Below are positions 27,736 to 40,440 of a stretch of 64,000 nucleotides of DNA, piece after piece. Source of the DNA: Cycas panzhihuaensis (taxonomy: Eukaryota; Cycadophyta). The translations under genes and the position numbers were made by a program. A model generated the notes under the pieces. That model saw only the letters and a program-made list of their open reading frames with translations, was not told the origin of the DNA and made no database searches. The DNA is taken from NCBI GenBank assembly GCA_023213395.1, contig CM041465.1, forward strand, positions 95,115,741-95,179,740. Direction: 5' to 3'. Numbering within the stretch: position 1 is the first letter of the stretch; every line of letters begins with the position of its first letter.

Positions 27736-30230
27736 GGGATGCATTACAACCCTTCGGCCAAAGCATTTAATGGGTATGTGGACACCAAAATTCAAACCAC
27801 CACTTACAATAGAGTGAAAATTATGGTTTTCCAAAAAGCAAATCAAGGGGCATAGGAGGACTTTTGAACAAGGCTTCAATTAAAGAATAAATAGGGTTAA
27901 CAAGCTTTGGTTTTCCTTGTTGGCCCTAATGTATATTGTCATTCTTTACACCCTAACCTTAGCCATAGTGTTGCATGGCAATAGTGGGACAAACACGATT
28001 TGTTTATAGCTTGTTCCTTTGTACACACTTATCAAGTCTAAGACCATGAATGTGGTCCAACGAAAGTGATGAAATTTCCACACAAAAACTAACATATCAT
28101 ATTTGTTGCAAGCATCTTGCATTTGTTCCAATTAGTTAGGAAATATATAATGCAACCTACATGGGCAGAATTGCACGCTAGGCTTGGACTCCTATCAGAG
28201 TCTCATCTCCACATCTCCAAGACAAATATCAATCATAGATTCCCATCCGCTCTGCCCTACGGTAGTTTGGTTTTGGAGCCCTCTTAAGCCACGGTGATGT
28301 GACCAGCTGCCTATTTGTGCACCTTTATAAAAGCATCCCCCTGTCTGGTTGGACGCTAGAGAGAATTTGTACAATGCAGTTCAGGGCGTCATCATCATGT
28401 GTCCATCTGCTTCTTGTTTTTAGGGGAGCAAGCCATCCGTGCCGTAAACCGAGATTAGATATGATCAATCGAACGACACGAACGCTCTGGACAGCGTTGG
28501 AGAGAACTGCAGCAATTCAATCGCCCCCATAAACACCAATGTACGGACCAAATAGACTACTCGATATCGTAGCTCCACCCGTCTTTTAAGCACCTTGATG
28601 TGTCCAAGGGTTTAACGCCGACGGCACGCAGCACTAAAAGCAATATGAAAGGAATTTAGAGCGGAATTGATTGACCGCCGCCGTTTGGACAGGCCCCGCA
28701 CTCCTACTACTAACTGGCAGGTTACAGTCCGATTTTCAAAATTACGAGCAAATCAAGGATTTCGTGATTAGGATTTTTTTTGTATTAAATTTTCATGAGG
28801 CAAGCGGATGACTTGCGTCGCTACTAATGGGCGAATCTCAGCCGCGGATACGAAATCTAAAATCTGGTCCAAGCAATCCCTTATCGTCCATTTTCCAACG
28901 TAAAAAATATATATAATTAATAACAATTACCTGCAAAGGCCTTGGTTATACGTGAATAGCGTGGCTCCCCGGGCCCCTCCCTGCCTACGGATAAGACGGC
29001 ATGCAAGGGCACTGCTCGAGGGTTAAGTTATAATTGAATAAGTGTCCGTGGGGCCCACGTTTTATTTTAATTTTAATTTTTTTGAGGGTCCGGTAAATAA
29101 GGGAGTAGATAGCACCAATGATTGGCGGGTCTAGTGGAAGCCTTTTTGTCCACACCATCCGAATCAAAGCCAATATTATTATTATATAATGATAATAACT
29201 AGCATTATGCACGAGACTCCGCCTCGTGACAGCTTGTCATTTCGAAAATCAAGAGCAATGCTTCGTTTCACACCATATCGCTCCCATTAGAATTAGGCCC
29301 CTCTTTCTTAGAATGGGGTCCAATTTCAAAAATATTATGCCAAATGTTAATCTTAATAACAATGCCATGCCAAGTTGGTCATATTATACACTTTTGCTAA
29401 AATTATTCTTTACATAGGAGTTTGTGGTGAGTCCACCCTACATGCACCTACATTGCATGAACCTAGCTTTGATTTTCTTATGATAGGTAAAATATCTTTC
29501 CATGGGTAAGTTTATCCTTTATTCTTAACTTCTACATGGAACTTATCGTCACATGATGCATCTCTTAACATAAAAATGATTGTGGTGATGATCTTTGGTA
29601 TTTGATTGGTAAGGACAAGAGCGTGGACACTTGTGATGATCATTTGAGGGTTCTATGGTGTCATATCTAGATAAGGATTTGCAATATCCTTACACATATT
29701 GACAAGCCTCTAAATATTTGCCATTCAATCCCTAAAGGGATTATGAGGCAATACATCATGCACGTTAATGTCTAAATCTACGAGTAGAAGTCAATATTCA
29801 AAACAGGCTAGTGTAGAAGTAATTATTGGTTGGAGCATCTAATGGCCACTAAAGTCCACCTCAATGTCTAAATTTTCACATCAAAGCATGTTTTCAAGAA
29901 TGCTAGGTATAAAAACAAGTATCATTCATAACATCGAATTTACCAATGTTTATAAGTAATCACTTAATCAAATAATAATAACCAAGGTCATACATAAGTG
30001 ATGTAGTTCATATGTTTGTTTTATTTGTTAAGCATGTAAGTTAATATTTTCTTTATTTAGGTCGGGCATTGGGGCATATCAGTAAGTATCTACCCTACGA
30101 TGTTAGAAGTTTTAGGTTCCACCCTTATGAGGGGTTATAGGGGAGAACTGGATGAAAGGGTAACAAACCTTTATAAATAGGAATCTGATTCCATCCACTC
30201 TATATATACTATCAAAATATATAATAGTGT
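27736..30230. other. Low-copy DNA, no gene recognised
   Basis: The part at 28170-29110 has higher GC content than its surroundings, but no frame with family resemblance was found on either strand. It could include exons too short to recognise by eye. Confidence 0.4.
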
Positions 30231-30316
30231 TAGTTATAACAAATTAATATTCCATAAAAACTATCAATATATATATATATATGAGTTATAACAAATTCAT
30301 ATTCCATAAAAACTAT

Positions 30317-30394
<78 letters not shown>

Positions 30395-30445
30395 ATAGTT
30401 TTTATGGAATATGAATTTGTTATAACTAATACTATTTTATATGTG
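30216..30445. repeat. Large palindrome around an (AT)n run, foldback/MITE-like
   Basis: Left arm 30284-30320 (starts agttataacaaattcatatt) and right arm 30391-30427 are perfect inverted repeats of 37 bases around about 70 bases of (AT)n, which is itself self-complementary, so roughly 144 bases can fold into one hairpin. An additional direct copy of the arm lies at 30231-30270, and its left border (atagtgttagttataac) matches the inverse of the sequence beyond the right arm (gttataactaatactat), so the inverted repeat originally extended further and the inner left arm is a duplicate. No transposase is encoded. No clear target duplication identified. Confidence 0.85.
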
Positions 30446-30913
30446 TTTATGATTATTATTCTAATACGGTGATATGATAATGGTAACATTACTGATGGCA
30501 TAGTAGTGTAGTATACAAAAATTGAGGTCATTATCATTATTATTATCCATACTAGTGTTAATATTACTATTAGTAATGCAATATTAATTAATCAAATAGC
30601 ATAAGGGGAATAATTCATATTTTACAATTAGAATATTGCAAGTATTTATTGCTCTTTTTATAATAGGTAATCTATTAACCCAAAAACATTAAGTTGTGTT
30701 ACTTATTTAATGAGGTGTGATGGCTCTTCAATTTTACAATTGGTGATTGTTGATGATGTGCTTTAAAATAAGTGTTATTCCTTATTGGATTTACAAGTGC
30801 TATCAGTTGTTCTATTATAAATAACATCCTTTTTCAATTTATATTATTCATCTTCTTAATTAATCTCTTGGTAGTATATTATTACAAAGATAGTGCTTAT
30901 ATGCTTAATCTAT

Positions 30914-30915
<2 letters not shown>

Positions 30916-30966
<51 letters not shown>
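30916..30966. repeat. (AT)n microsatellite, about 50 bp
   Basis: Simple AT dinucleotide run in AT-rich intergenic DNA. Confidence 0.95.
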
Positions 30967-30968
<2 letters not shown>

Positions 30969-32333
30969 TAAAAGCATAGAAGACAAAGTTGCATAACACC
31001 TTTGTATTTATTTCTTATTGTTTGTTAAAATTGTTATTGTTGCTCATTAATTATTATATGTAAAAAAATATGACTATGTCATGATTAAACAACCACATGC
31101 ATTCACATGAATAAAAGTAAGCTCAAATAAGCAGAGGAACACAAATGATTTTAATTTCAAAATGCACATTAGAGTATGGAACTTTTTAAAGTAAATCTAA
31201 GACACAAACTTTAATTCTATCATCTTCATGATAGCAATGCAATTTAAACTATAGTAATAGAATTATTGTAGTTATTTTCCATAAGATAAACCTTTATGAC
31301 ATGTATTATATTAAATAAAGAATGATTATGAACCTTCACAATAAAACATAGGGAGCCTAATTAAAACATATAGTTAAGTGGGAGCCAAGAATTAATGGGA
31401 TGAGTCAAGTAGGGTAATAATACCATTAATGTCCATCAATATTAGTTGTAATATTTGTCTTATTTATAGGCATGGCAAGATTTTGAGTCATACTGCCATT
31501 AGTAATGATCATTTTTTTCCTAGTAGGAGTTAACATGGAATTCCTAAATGACAACTAATGACTTTATGCTAACATTATGGAATGTCGTAGAGGAATCACT
31601 ACAGAAAATTTTCGAATGCAAGATGATGATGGCTCCTACGAGGACACTCAAATTCATTCTGAAGATTTATGATGAGATGGCTCTACTTTTCTTCAGATTA
31701 ATAGGCTATTGCCAGTGTTATAACTGAAGTGCATTCAAGAAAACATATTGTATACCCTATTGGTTATTTCTCTTTAGAGATAGTTCTTAGATAGTATGCT
31801 AATGTATTGTTCCCTCTTTGTAAGTCCAATAAATAATGATAAATCAATTGATTTAAAGCCATTTTGTAATGACCCTACTTCTCACTTTTATAATGATGGC
31901 AATTTATTTTTAATACTAATTATAACAACACTTTTATGAGACTACCTAAGCTTTAGAAATAGATGTAGTAAAGCCATAAGACTAATGAGTAACATATAAT
32001 GATAATTATTTATAGAAAAATAATTTCATATGCACTATATGCGATACTAATATATAATTGATAATTTTCAATAACACAAGAATGAATATTTAATTTAACG
32101 TCATCACTAATGCATGTAATAACTCATAAGAGAGTATTTAAGCATAACTTGAACAACTACCATATAACAACATGAGAGTATCCATGAATAAATAAAATAG
32201 AAAAGCTTATAGTTTGTGGGAAAAAGCCAAATTATCCAAAGGGTATTCATTACTAAGCTACACCACAACTCTTCTCAAGAATTTGCCCCTAAGCTTAATC
32301 ACATGAAATGAACATAAAATGTATTAGTTATTA
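30967..32333. other. AT-rich DNA left of the Tat element, no gene recognised
   Basis: No coding region. It was continuous with the sequence now at 48913 onward before the Tat element inserted, and may be part of the same older repeat as the chromovirus relic at 50080. Confidence 0.4.
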
Positions 32334-32338
32334 GGCTC

Positions 32339-34970
32339 TGTTTCCTGGCTACCGGGAATGGACTCGGGATGCATCGACTCATGTAAGCTCAGGTATATGT
32401 TCTTGCTCCTCCCTTCACTCTTGTTTGACCGAGGTTGCTTGATAGGGCACGATGCATGCTTTTTGTCATTCGCATGACTGCATTACTTTCTTGCTTGATC
32501 ACACTGCATGTGCCTGCCGCATGCCACTCAACCAATGACGACCCATAGTGGGGGCACTCTTCAGCGAGTGCTACACCCCATATGGCACATAGCCACCCAC
32601 ATCATCTCCACGGCCCCTCGAGACACCTTTACCAGTCGTGTCTCGCCCTTGACAGCGTCCTGTTTATACTTTGAGTTGCTTTCCAAGTATGATTGGATCC
32701 CCGGTCGAGACCCGTCTCTCTTTCCTGACCACTTGTCAGTCACTTTGGCACTAATTCCCATCTTGTTCAGCCCTAACTTACTCCCTGTTTGGCTCCAGAT
32801 CCTATTTCTGGCTTGATTTTTTCCTCTGAGGCCCATCTGCGTAAGCGTGGCGATCTTGTGATATTTGTTGTGGTATCGCGATGTTTACCATGGTACGACT
32901 GTTCAAAATTTTTTTTTAAAACAAACGCGGTAGCTCCCGCTCTTTTCGCGGAACTGCCACGTGGCACCCACGCGTTTTGACTTCCCCGTGACTCTCAACG
33001 TTCACTTAGGGTTAGTGGAAGATAAAAACCCAAAAGTGACTCATTCTTCCTTCTTCTTCATTCCTTTTTTGGATGTAACTCCTACAGCTCTCCATCACCT
33101 ACTGCAAACAGGCATTCTCTTTTGTCACTACTCTTCCTACAAAGATTATTGCTATATCTCAGGCTCAGCACCAGCAACTCAGGCCTCCTCTTGTAGGTTC
33201 ACAAAGTGGAAAGAAGGGCATTCACAGGATTCTCCAAGAAGAAAGCTTCAAGGTCCTAAACCAGAGTGGTGTTTCTCACAGTGGCCTCTCCTCCAAAACC
33301 AGCCATCAAACCCTGCCAAATGCAGGTTCTTTCCTCTACTTTCCAGCAGAAATAAACTCTTACCCTCTGCTATAAGGTACTCTTAAACATTTGCCTTAAG
33401 ATTCATGCTCTTTCCTTACTTTTTTATGAATAAATGCTTGGTTTATTTACTTTCTTTAACTTTATGCTCATTTAGTACTAGTTCTTTACACATTGCACTA
33501 TAGTGCTTCCCTTCTTCTTCCTGCAAGTCCACTTTAAGGTGGCTGTGCAGAGGGGGCGACACAAAGAAAAGTAGAAGGAGAAAGGAGAGGTTAGTCCCCC
33601 TTGCTGTCCTTCTCCCCAAGGGTCCAAACCCTTCTTTTCTTTCCCCTTTGCACCTACTGCCTCCCTTGAAGCTAGGCTAGGGACTTGGAAGCCTACCTTT
33701 AAATCTGAACTAGTATTGGTAGCCCCTTGCCACGCTAGTTTTAGATTTACATTTGCTGGTTTTGGGCACCGCATAAGCCCCAAAACCACTCATTGTTGGT
33801 TCATAACTTGCAACCCATCCCAACTGGATGATCTGCTGCTCATAGCACCTCGTCCTTTGGGTGTGCTTACATGTCATCCCGCTGGTTTCTCTTCTATTTT
33901 GCTTGCTGCCCTATGCAATCATTATAGTTCATTTCTCCTTCCCTGAGGCCACATGGGGATTTCCGTGGGCAAGCTAGCCATTGTGAGGCTAACTCCTTTG
34001 TTTTGGGTACCGATTGATGTGGTTGCTTGTTGGAATCTTGTTTGGAGTTTTTTCTTTAGAATAATATGCACATGTCTTGATTTAGTTTGATTTCAGCTCT
34101 TCTATATTTAAGCACATATAGTAGATATATTTTGTATTCCCTCTTCCGAGAGGGAGAAACTTGTATGTTTGACTGACAGATCTTGTAATAGCGGAGCTAC
34201 ACACGAAACGAGCCAGTTAATAGGTTAGTTTCTTGTTAGTTGCTTTTCCTCGTTTCCCTTTATTTTGTTGCTTTGCTTTGCTTCACTTCTTTCACATACT
34301 TTGGGGAGGTAAGTTAGCCCCTTCAGTCGCCCACAGCAACCATCGTTGACTGATCTCACCTATGCGACGAGTGGAGCGGGAAGGTGCATAAAGCAACGGG
34401 AATCGCAACACTTCATTCGAGCACCGGATCGAGGTATTCTTCCTTTTCCCTTTTGTCCTTTTCCTATAGCATTGTTTCCATGCATATGTTTACACATTAA
34501 AGACACGTAGGAAACGGAAAAGGGGAAGGAACACATCCATGCATTTGCATGTTTGTTTTCTTCGTAGTTGTTTTATTGCATATAGGTAGTTTCCTTTAGG
34601 CGTGAGCTACTCACCCTTGACTCCTTTAACTAGCTTATACATAGACATTACACTACGCGCACCCCACCTATACATTGCCTTCTCTCTTCTTTGAGAATAC
34701 GTAACTTCTTAGGTCCCTTCTTCCTCTTCCCGTCCATCCAAGGGGTAGGAGAGCCTCGCCTTTTGGGACGACCCAAGGCCTCGCCTTGCGTCCCTTCCCC
34801 AAGATCACCTAGAAGCAATTAAGCACCATTGCAGGTCCTGAATCTGTGCTCTGGCGCATGGACGCCCTGTGTAGTGATTCCTTATCGATTAATCTGACTC
34901 ATAACCTGACTTAGTTCTATATAGCCATATCTTGCTAAATGTAGGAAACCACCCCGCGGGAAGCGTTTCA
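32339..34970 (+). repeat. 5' LTR of the Tat element
   Basis: 2632 bp, starting TGTTTCCTGGCTACCGGG and ending AAGCGTTTCA. It matches 46272-48907 along its length. It contains a CACGTG box at 32958-32963 and an AT-rich TATA-like stretch (tatatttaag) near 34108 that is also kept in the other copy. Open frames inside it, on either strand, have no family resemblance and differ between copies. Confidence 0.95.
32958..32963. promoter_or_regulatory. G-box (CACGTG) in the Tat 5' LTR
   Basis: The palindrome gccacgtggc is identical in both LTRs (other copy at 46895-46900). G-boxes bind bZIP and bHLH factors; a role in LTR transcription is inferred only. Confidence 0.4.
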
Positions 34971-34971
34971 C

Positions 34972-34990
34972 TGGCGACCATACTGGGGAC
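34972..34990 (+). other. Primer binding site of the Tat element
   Basis: tggcgaccatactggggac starts one base after the 5' LTR. It begins with the TGG expected for pairing to a tRNA CCA end and resembles primer sites of Tat-type elements. Which tRNA it matches was not determined. Confidence 0.7.
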
Positions 34991-35138
34991 TGCCAGTAAG
35001 GGAACTAGTTTCGATTCTCTTCCTGTTGGTGTTCTTGCTTTTAGGCGATCCTTTTGACTTACTTTTCAGTTGGGCAGCCCCCAATGTGTCTGTTTCATAC
35101 CCTTTGTTCTCTTCTAGCAACTCTTGTGAAGGCATTGT

Positions 35139-37031
35139 ATGCGACGTTTCTCACGTCATTTGCGAGGTCTGCCACTGTTGTTAGAGGACCCATCGTATCG
35201 TTCCCTTCCATCGTCAAATTCTGATTCGGCAATGGAGGGCTACCATTCTGATTGGGCTTACCATACCTTAGTCTCAGGAACTCAAGAGTTTCCTGCGTCC
35301 GTTCTGGGATCCACCTAAGAGGGTGACGGTCCCATTTACTACCCAGGTGACCAGCCTCACCCTTCTGACATTCATCCTTCTACTCATACAATAGAAGGCT
35401 CGCCTCTTCATGAGATTCACCATTTGATTGGTGATCTTTATGAGGAGCACCCTGAGGAGTCTCTATCGTTTGAGGTCCCATCGACCTCTTATGGTTACGA
35501 AGATACCCCTTCCGTTGATGTGATTGAAGCTATCAGTGAGTACTTTCGAGCAACTCGCCTTCAACCACGTCCCAAGTGGTTTGAAGAAGCCTTGCACGGT
35601 AGGGCGCCTTCTTCATCCGCACCTGCACCTCCTATGATAAGTAATCCTTCCGTTCATGCGCACTCATCCCACCCAGTGTCTACACCTACTTTGGAGACAA
35701 GTGTTGCACCCTCTATTCCTAGTCATGGTCCTAATTCTTCAAGACCTATTCGCGGTGTGTCCTTTCCCCAACTTGGGGTTAGCATGCCTTTCCCAAGTCA
35801 AGCGAATGTGCCACCTTCAAACGTGGCACATGCGTTCTCTAGTAGGCCAAGGGGTCTTACTAGTACTACTGCCACTAACTATGTGGGACCCACTCCCACA
35901 TATGTTCAAAGCCCATCCAGTGGTCCTTCCCTTTACTTACCTCCAGGTTATGCATCTCAACCTTGGGGCCAGGGTAAGGGAAACCATCTTCCAGCTTATG
36001 GGGTAGACCCGTTACACCCATATGGGGTTGCACCACCTACAGGGGGCTCATATGGGTAGAATCTGATCACACACCCTCCATTTCCGCCATCCAGCACGAC
36101 TTCTTTCACTATGCCTTCGTAAGGGAACCTAGCTCCCTTCCAAGGCAGTTATCCTCAAGCCCCCTTTCCAACAAGGGGCGTTTCCCCAAGGAGGGATGGG
36201 TTTACCACCTCCATCAATTCCTTGCCCACTGCCATTCGTCGACCCTATGGCCCATGTAAGAGCATGTCCCTTCGTGGACTATAGGTTGACGCCACTATCC
36301 ATTGAGGTGTTAAGAACTAATCTGTCGCCTCACCCTCCTGAAGTTCCCAAAATTGATGGAACTTCATCACAAGACCCAATTGAACACGTGCATAGTTTTT
36401 CTATGGTGTATATAGATTACCGGGCTTATAACCATATCCTAATGAAACTATTTCCACGATCCTTGTAGGGCGACACCCTTAAATGGTTCTACCGTTTCCC
36501 TGCCCACTCTATCTTTTCATTCTAGTAATTGGTGGACGAATTCATCAACTACTTTGATATAGCCTATCTATTCGAGAGCATAACGAAATCTCTCCTTTCG
36601 CTCAAACAAGGTCACGATGAAATAAATCATGACTTTGTGAGACAATTCCATGACCTCCTTTACTCCACTAAGGTCACATTGCCCGAGGAGTTGAAGAGAT
36701 ATATTTTTATTAATACACTTCACCCCGAAGTACATGTGGAAGTCCTCAAAATGGGGGCAACCACGTGCGACTCCGCGATCGCGAAATGCTTAGCGTTAGA
36801 GGCTATTGAGATCCAAGCCAGACTTAAGAGACCTCTTAAGCCATCACAATGTCGTGAGGCACCTCCCCCAGCCAAGGAAACTAAACCTTCACAACCCACC
36901 AGGTCTACTTCTCATTCGATTGAGAGGACTTTAGACCCCCTTACTTCTGCCATACGCTCATTCGAGCGCACGATGAAGGAGCTTAAACTCCAAACCCCTT
37001 CATTGGTAACCTCCAACAAACAAATTCAATA
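35139..37031 (+). pseudogene. Tat element gag (degraded)
   Basis: The frame starts at ATG 35139 (MRRFSRHLRGLPLLLEDPSY), with a TAA near 35318. A Pro/Ser-rich region follows (about 35580-36180) in which stops appear. At about 36330-36800 lies the Retrotrans_gag core: VPKIDGTSSQDPIEHVHSF, then LKWFYRFPAHSIF with stops behind it, then LLSLKQGHDEINHDFVRQF and EELKRYIFINTLHPEVH. A charged tail reaches 37031. In an intact relative this protein would form the cytoplasmic particle that packages element RNA. Five or more stops rule out a full product here. Confidence 0.88.
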
Positions 37032-38267
37032 AGCCTCTCATGACATTCCCCCCAAAGGGATTAGTACCCAACCTTCTCAAGCGAGGAAAACTGATCCTCC
37101 GCTTGAGAAGAGGTGGTGCTCCGTCCACGGGGAATGCTTTCATGATGACTCACATTGTCGGGTGCAACACCCTCGTGATGCCCCACCACGTGATTCACCT
37201 CCCAGATAGGCACCGAGGCCCAATCTCGATCAACCCGTTTATAAGGATCCGTTCCCCAAATATGAGGAGCATGATTGCAACACTCAATAAAGAAACAACT
37301 GGAACTGGGGTAGATCCCCCGATTCTTGCCCTTCGCATGGTAGCGGGAAGGGTGCATGAGGTTCATCATCCTCTTCGCGTTTCCCTGACCGCCATGCTCC
37401 TTTGCCTTCGCGATCCCGTAACAAGGGAAAGAAGGTAATTCAGATGCTTGAGACCACTCCCTTTTACGCCTTAATGTGGTCTCAAGCTGTAGAAGAGGTA
37501 ACTGGCACCTCTACATCTACATCACACCCTGATCCTCCTCCGAAAGCTGTTCCTCTGGAAATACCTTCGCTTCCCAAGAACATTCCGTGCCTTGGTCGCC
37601 CGACTTTAGGAGAGCCCTTACCCAACCCACAGGGAGGGGTAAGCCTTTTTTCGTGGTTAAAGAGCTTCTTACCGTGGCTGCTAGGATGTCCATCATGGAT
37701 GTCTTGAGAAGCTACCCCGAGCAACGAATGCTCCTCTTGGAAGCTTTAGGATTGAATGATGTGCCTGTTCACGCTTTGGACACAACCTAAAGTCGTGAAC
37801 CTGTCATCTTATTTGATCCTAGAGATATTCCCCCCATCAGTGGAAGGGAACACCAATGGAACTTCCCTTTCACGATTACCATAGACACACCCGATTGTAT
37901 ATTACAAAGGACCGTTGTGGACAACGGTTCTTCCGTTAATGCTATGCCCTTGCGTGTTATGCAAGAGCTTGGCATTTCTGCCTTGGAACCAGTTCCATGG
38001 CGATGTCAAGGCTATGATGGTAGCGAGAAGACTCCCTTGGGATCCGTCTCGATACCTCTCACCCTCGAGGATAAGACTGTCCTTGCTGACATCGTTGTCC
38101 TCGATGTGGATGTTGATTACAACCTCCTCTTGGGTCGACCATGGCTTGACCAAATAGGAGCCGTATGTTCCACCCGTTGGGGGCAACTTAAGTTTGTCCA
38201 TAATGGACAAATGAGAGTTCTCTCTTACGAGCAACCACTCGCAAAACAAACGAGACCATCTACCTAG
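37032..38267 (+). pseudogene. Tat element zinc motif and aspartic protease
   Basis: A Cys/His motif, WCSVHGECFHDDSHC, at about 37110-37160 matches the gag-end zinc motif usual in Tat elements. After a linker with stops, the retropepsin-like protease is readable at 37905-38200: VVDNGSSVNAMP has the catalytic Asp in a DNGSS setting (common in Tat-type proteases, where DTG is usual elsewhere), followed by VDYNLLLGRPWL, the conserved second half. The frame from 37917 to 38267 is open. Confidence 0.85.
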
Positions 38268-40440
38268 GCAAGCCATGGCCATACGAAGGGAAGTAAAGGC
38301 CCTTCTAATCATGTCTCGGCCTGCTCGATCAATATTCTTGATTCTTCTTTCCATGAAGAAGATCCTACATCTTCTTTTTCTGATTTGACTCATTTTGCCC
38401 CCATCGGCATCGAAAGCTATGGATACCTCGCCATGTTTAGTGACGACGGGTCTCATAGTGAGGATGAGGATCTTCCTCACCTGGTTTCCTTCCTTTGCAT
38501 TAGTGGGGGGTACTCTTCTCGTTCTAGGTCTCCACCTAGGATCCCTTTTGTCATAGAGCCTGATCACTCTCTCGTGTCACACACCATTGCTAGTGTTGAT
38601 CGGCAGATTCCTGGTTCTCCCTTTCTATCACCTTTCACAAGTGATGGCATTGAGAGTTTCCCTCTTGCCGCTTATGAGGGATCTCTCCTTGACTCTCCCT
38701 TAGAGTCCCTTACGGATGTTGAGCAGCCTACAGGATAACTTAGTTCTATTGCTCCCACGCCATCCTGCATCTCGTCCATTCGAAGTCAAGTCATCCATGG
38801 GTTGGACTACTTTGAGGATGATGAGGCCTTGCTGGAGCACTTAGCGGGCTCCATGCCCAACTTGCCTTCTAGTCACCACAAACTTGGCCACCAGAAGATC
38901 CTAGCGATTGGGTCTATGTTAGTCGACCTGATCCCATCTTCCGTTTCGTCTCCTCATGTTGATCTTGCCCCCCCCCCCCATTTCAAGGAGGGGAATGCTA
39001 TGTATATGGGAGCAACCCAGGACATAGTCCTCGCCCTGGGTAAGGTCATTAAGGTAGGGGTCGAATTCACCCCTGATGAAGTAAGGGAATACTCCCTTCT
39101 ATTCCAGAAATTCTGCGATGTGTTCACATGGGACTACTCTAACATGAAGGGAATTAATCCCTCCATCGTCATGCATAACCTCATGACTATTCCTAGCGCT
39201 CGCCCTGTGCGCTAGAAGAAGCATCCTCTCCATCCCAAACTTTCAGCCGCCGTCAAGATGGAGGTTGAAAAAATCTTGGATGTAGGACTTATCTCTTCCA
39301 TCGATTACCCCAAGTGGGTATCGAACATCGTTCCCATTGCCAAGAAGAACGGGACCATTCGTATATGTGTCGACTTCCATGACATTAACAATGCTTGTCC
39401 TAAGGACAACTTTCCTCTCCCTTTTATTGATCAAATAATCGATTGAACTGCTGGATTCGAAGTCATGTCCTTAATGGATGGCTTTTCTGGCTACAATTAA
39501 ATCCAAATATCTCTTGAAGACTGCCACAAGATGGCCTTCACTACACCATGGGGTACCTTTGCCTACAAAGCAATGCCCTTTGGTCTTAAAAATACAGGTG
39601 TTACTTACCAGAGAGCCATGCATTTCATTTTCCACGACCTCATCAATAACACGTTGGAGGTTTTCATGGATGACATGATGGGTCTCTCACATACTAGAGC
39701 CCATCATCCCTTCAACTTGCGGGCCATCTTCATACGATGCTGGAAGTATCACGTTAGTCTAAACCCACTTAAATACGTATTTGCTATTACCTCAGGCAAA
39801 CTCTTGGGTTTCCTTGTATCAAAGCAAGGAATCCAAATTGATCCAGATAAAGTCAAGGTAATCCTTGACATGCCGCCTCTTAGAACAGAATGACAGATCA
39901 AGTCGTTTCTAGGTAGGCTTGGTTTCCTTAGGCATTTTTTGGCAGACTTTGCCATAAACGCCAAACCTCTTACCAACCTATTGAAAAAAGAAGCCCAATT
40001 TGTTTGGTCTGATAAGACTCAACAAGCCTTTACAGGACTCAAGGAAGCTCTTGCTTCCGCTCCTACGTTAGCGCCTCATTGTTTCGATAGGCCCTTTATC
40101 TTGTACACCTTGGCTACCGATGAATCCCTGGGTGCAATGCTCACACCGGAGGATGACTTGGGAACCGAGAGAGCAATCTATTTTATCAGCCACACCCTCA
40201 TGGCTACTAAACTTAACTATCCTCCTGCCGAGAAGGAATGTCTCTTCTTGGTCCATGTGACCAAGAAGTTCAGACATTACTTGCTTGGTAATACTACCAA
40301 GGTGATCGTCTAATCTGATCCCTTGCGGTATTTGCTTATTCGTTTGGACTTGACAGGTAAGGCAAGTCGTTGGGCCGTCCTGCTTTAAGAGTTTGACTTG
40401 CAAGTCATTAACAGGAAGTCAAAAAAGGGAATGATAGTGG
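38268..40440 (+). pseudogene. Tat element reverse transcriptase and RNase H (degraded)
   Basis: A linker (38268-39050) leads into FCDVFTWDYSNMKGINPSIV, the usual segment before the RT palm. The RT core at 39258-39893 reads KKNGTIRICVDFHDINNACP, then AFTTPWGTFAYKAMPFGLKN and the catalytic box FMDD at 39663-39674 with both Asp residues intact. Ty3-type RNase H follows (about 40110-40310: ATDESLGAML, IYFISHTL, YPPAEKECL). Stops occur after VR, IID, GYN, RTE and VIV. Judged by catalytic residues, this is the least damaged RT in the window. Confidence 0.9.

Noticed and set aside
28299-28532. Frame in the GC-richer stretch 28170-29110
   Set aside because: Considered as a possible exon, but no family resemblance and no convincing partner exons.
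33478-33789. 103-codon frame inside the Tat LTR, also present in the other LTR
   Set aside because: Repeated only because it lies in an LTR; the two copies differ in length and residues without sign of constraint.
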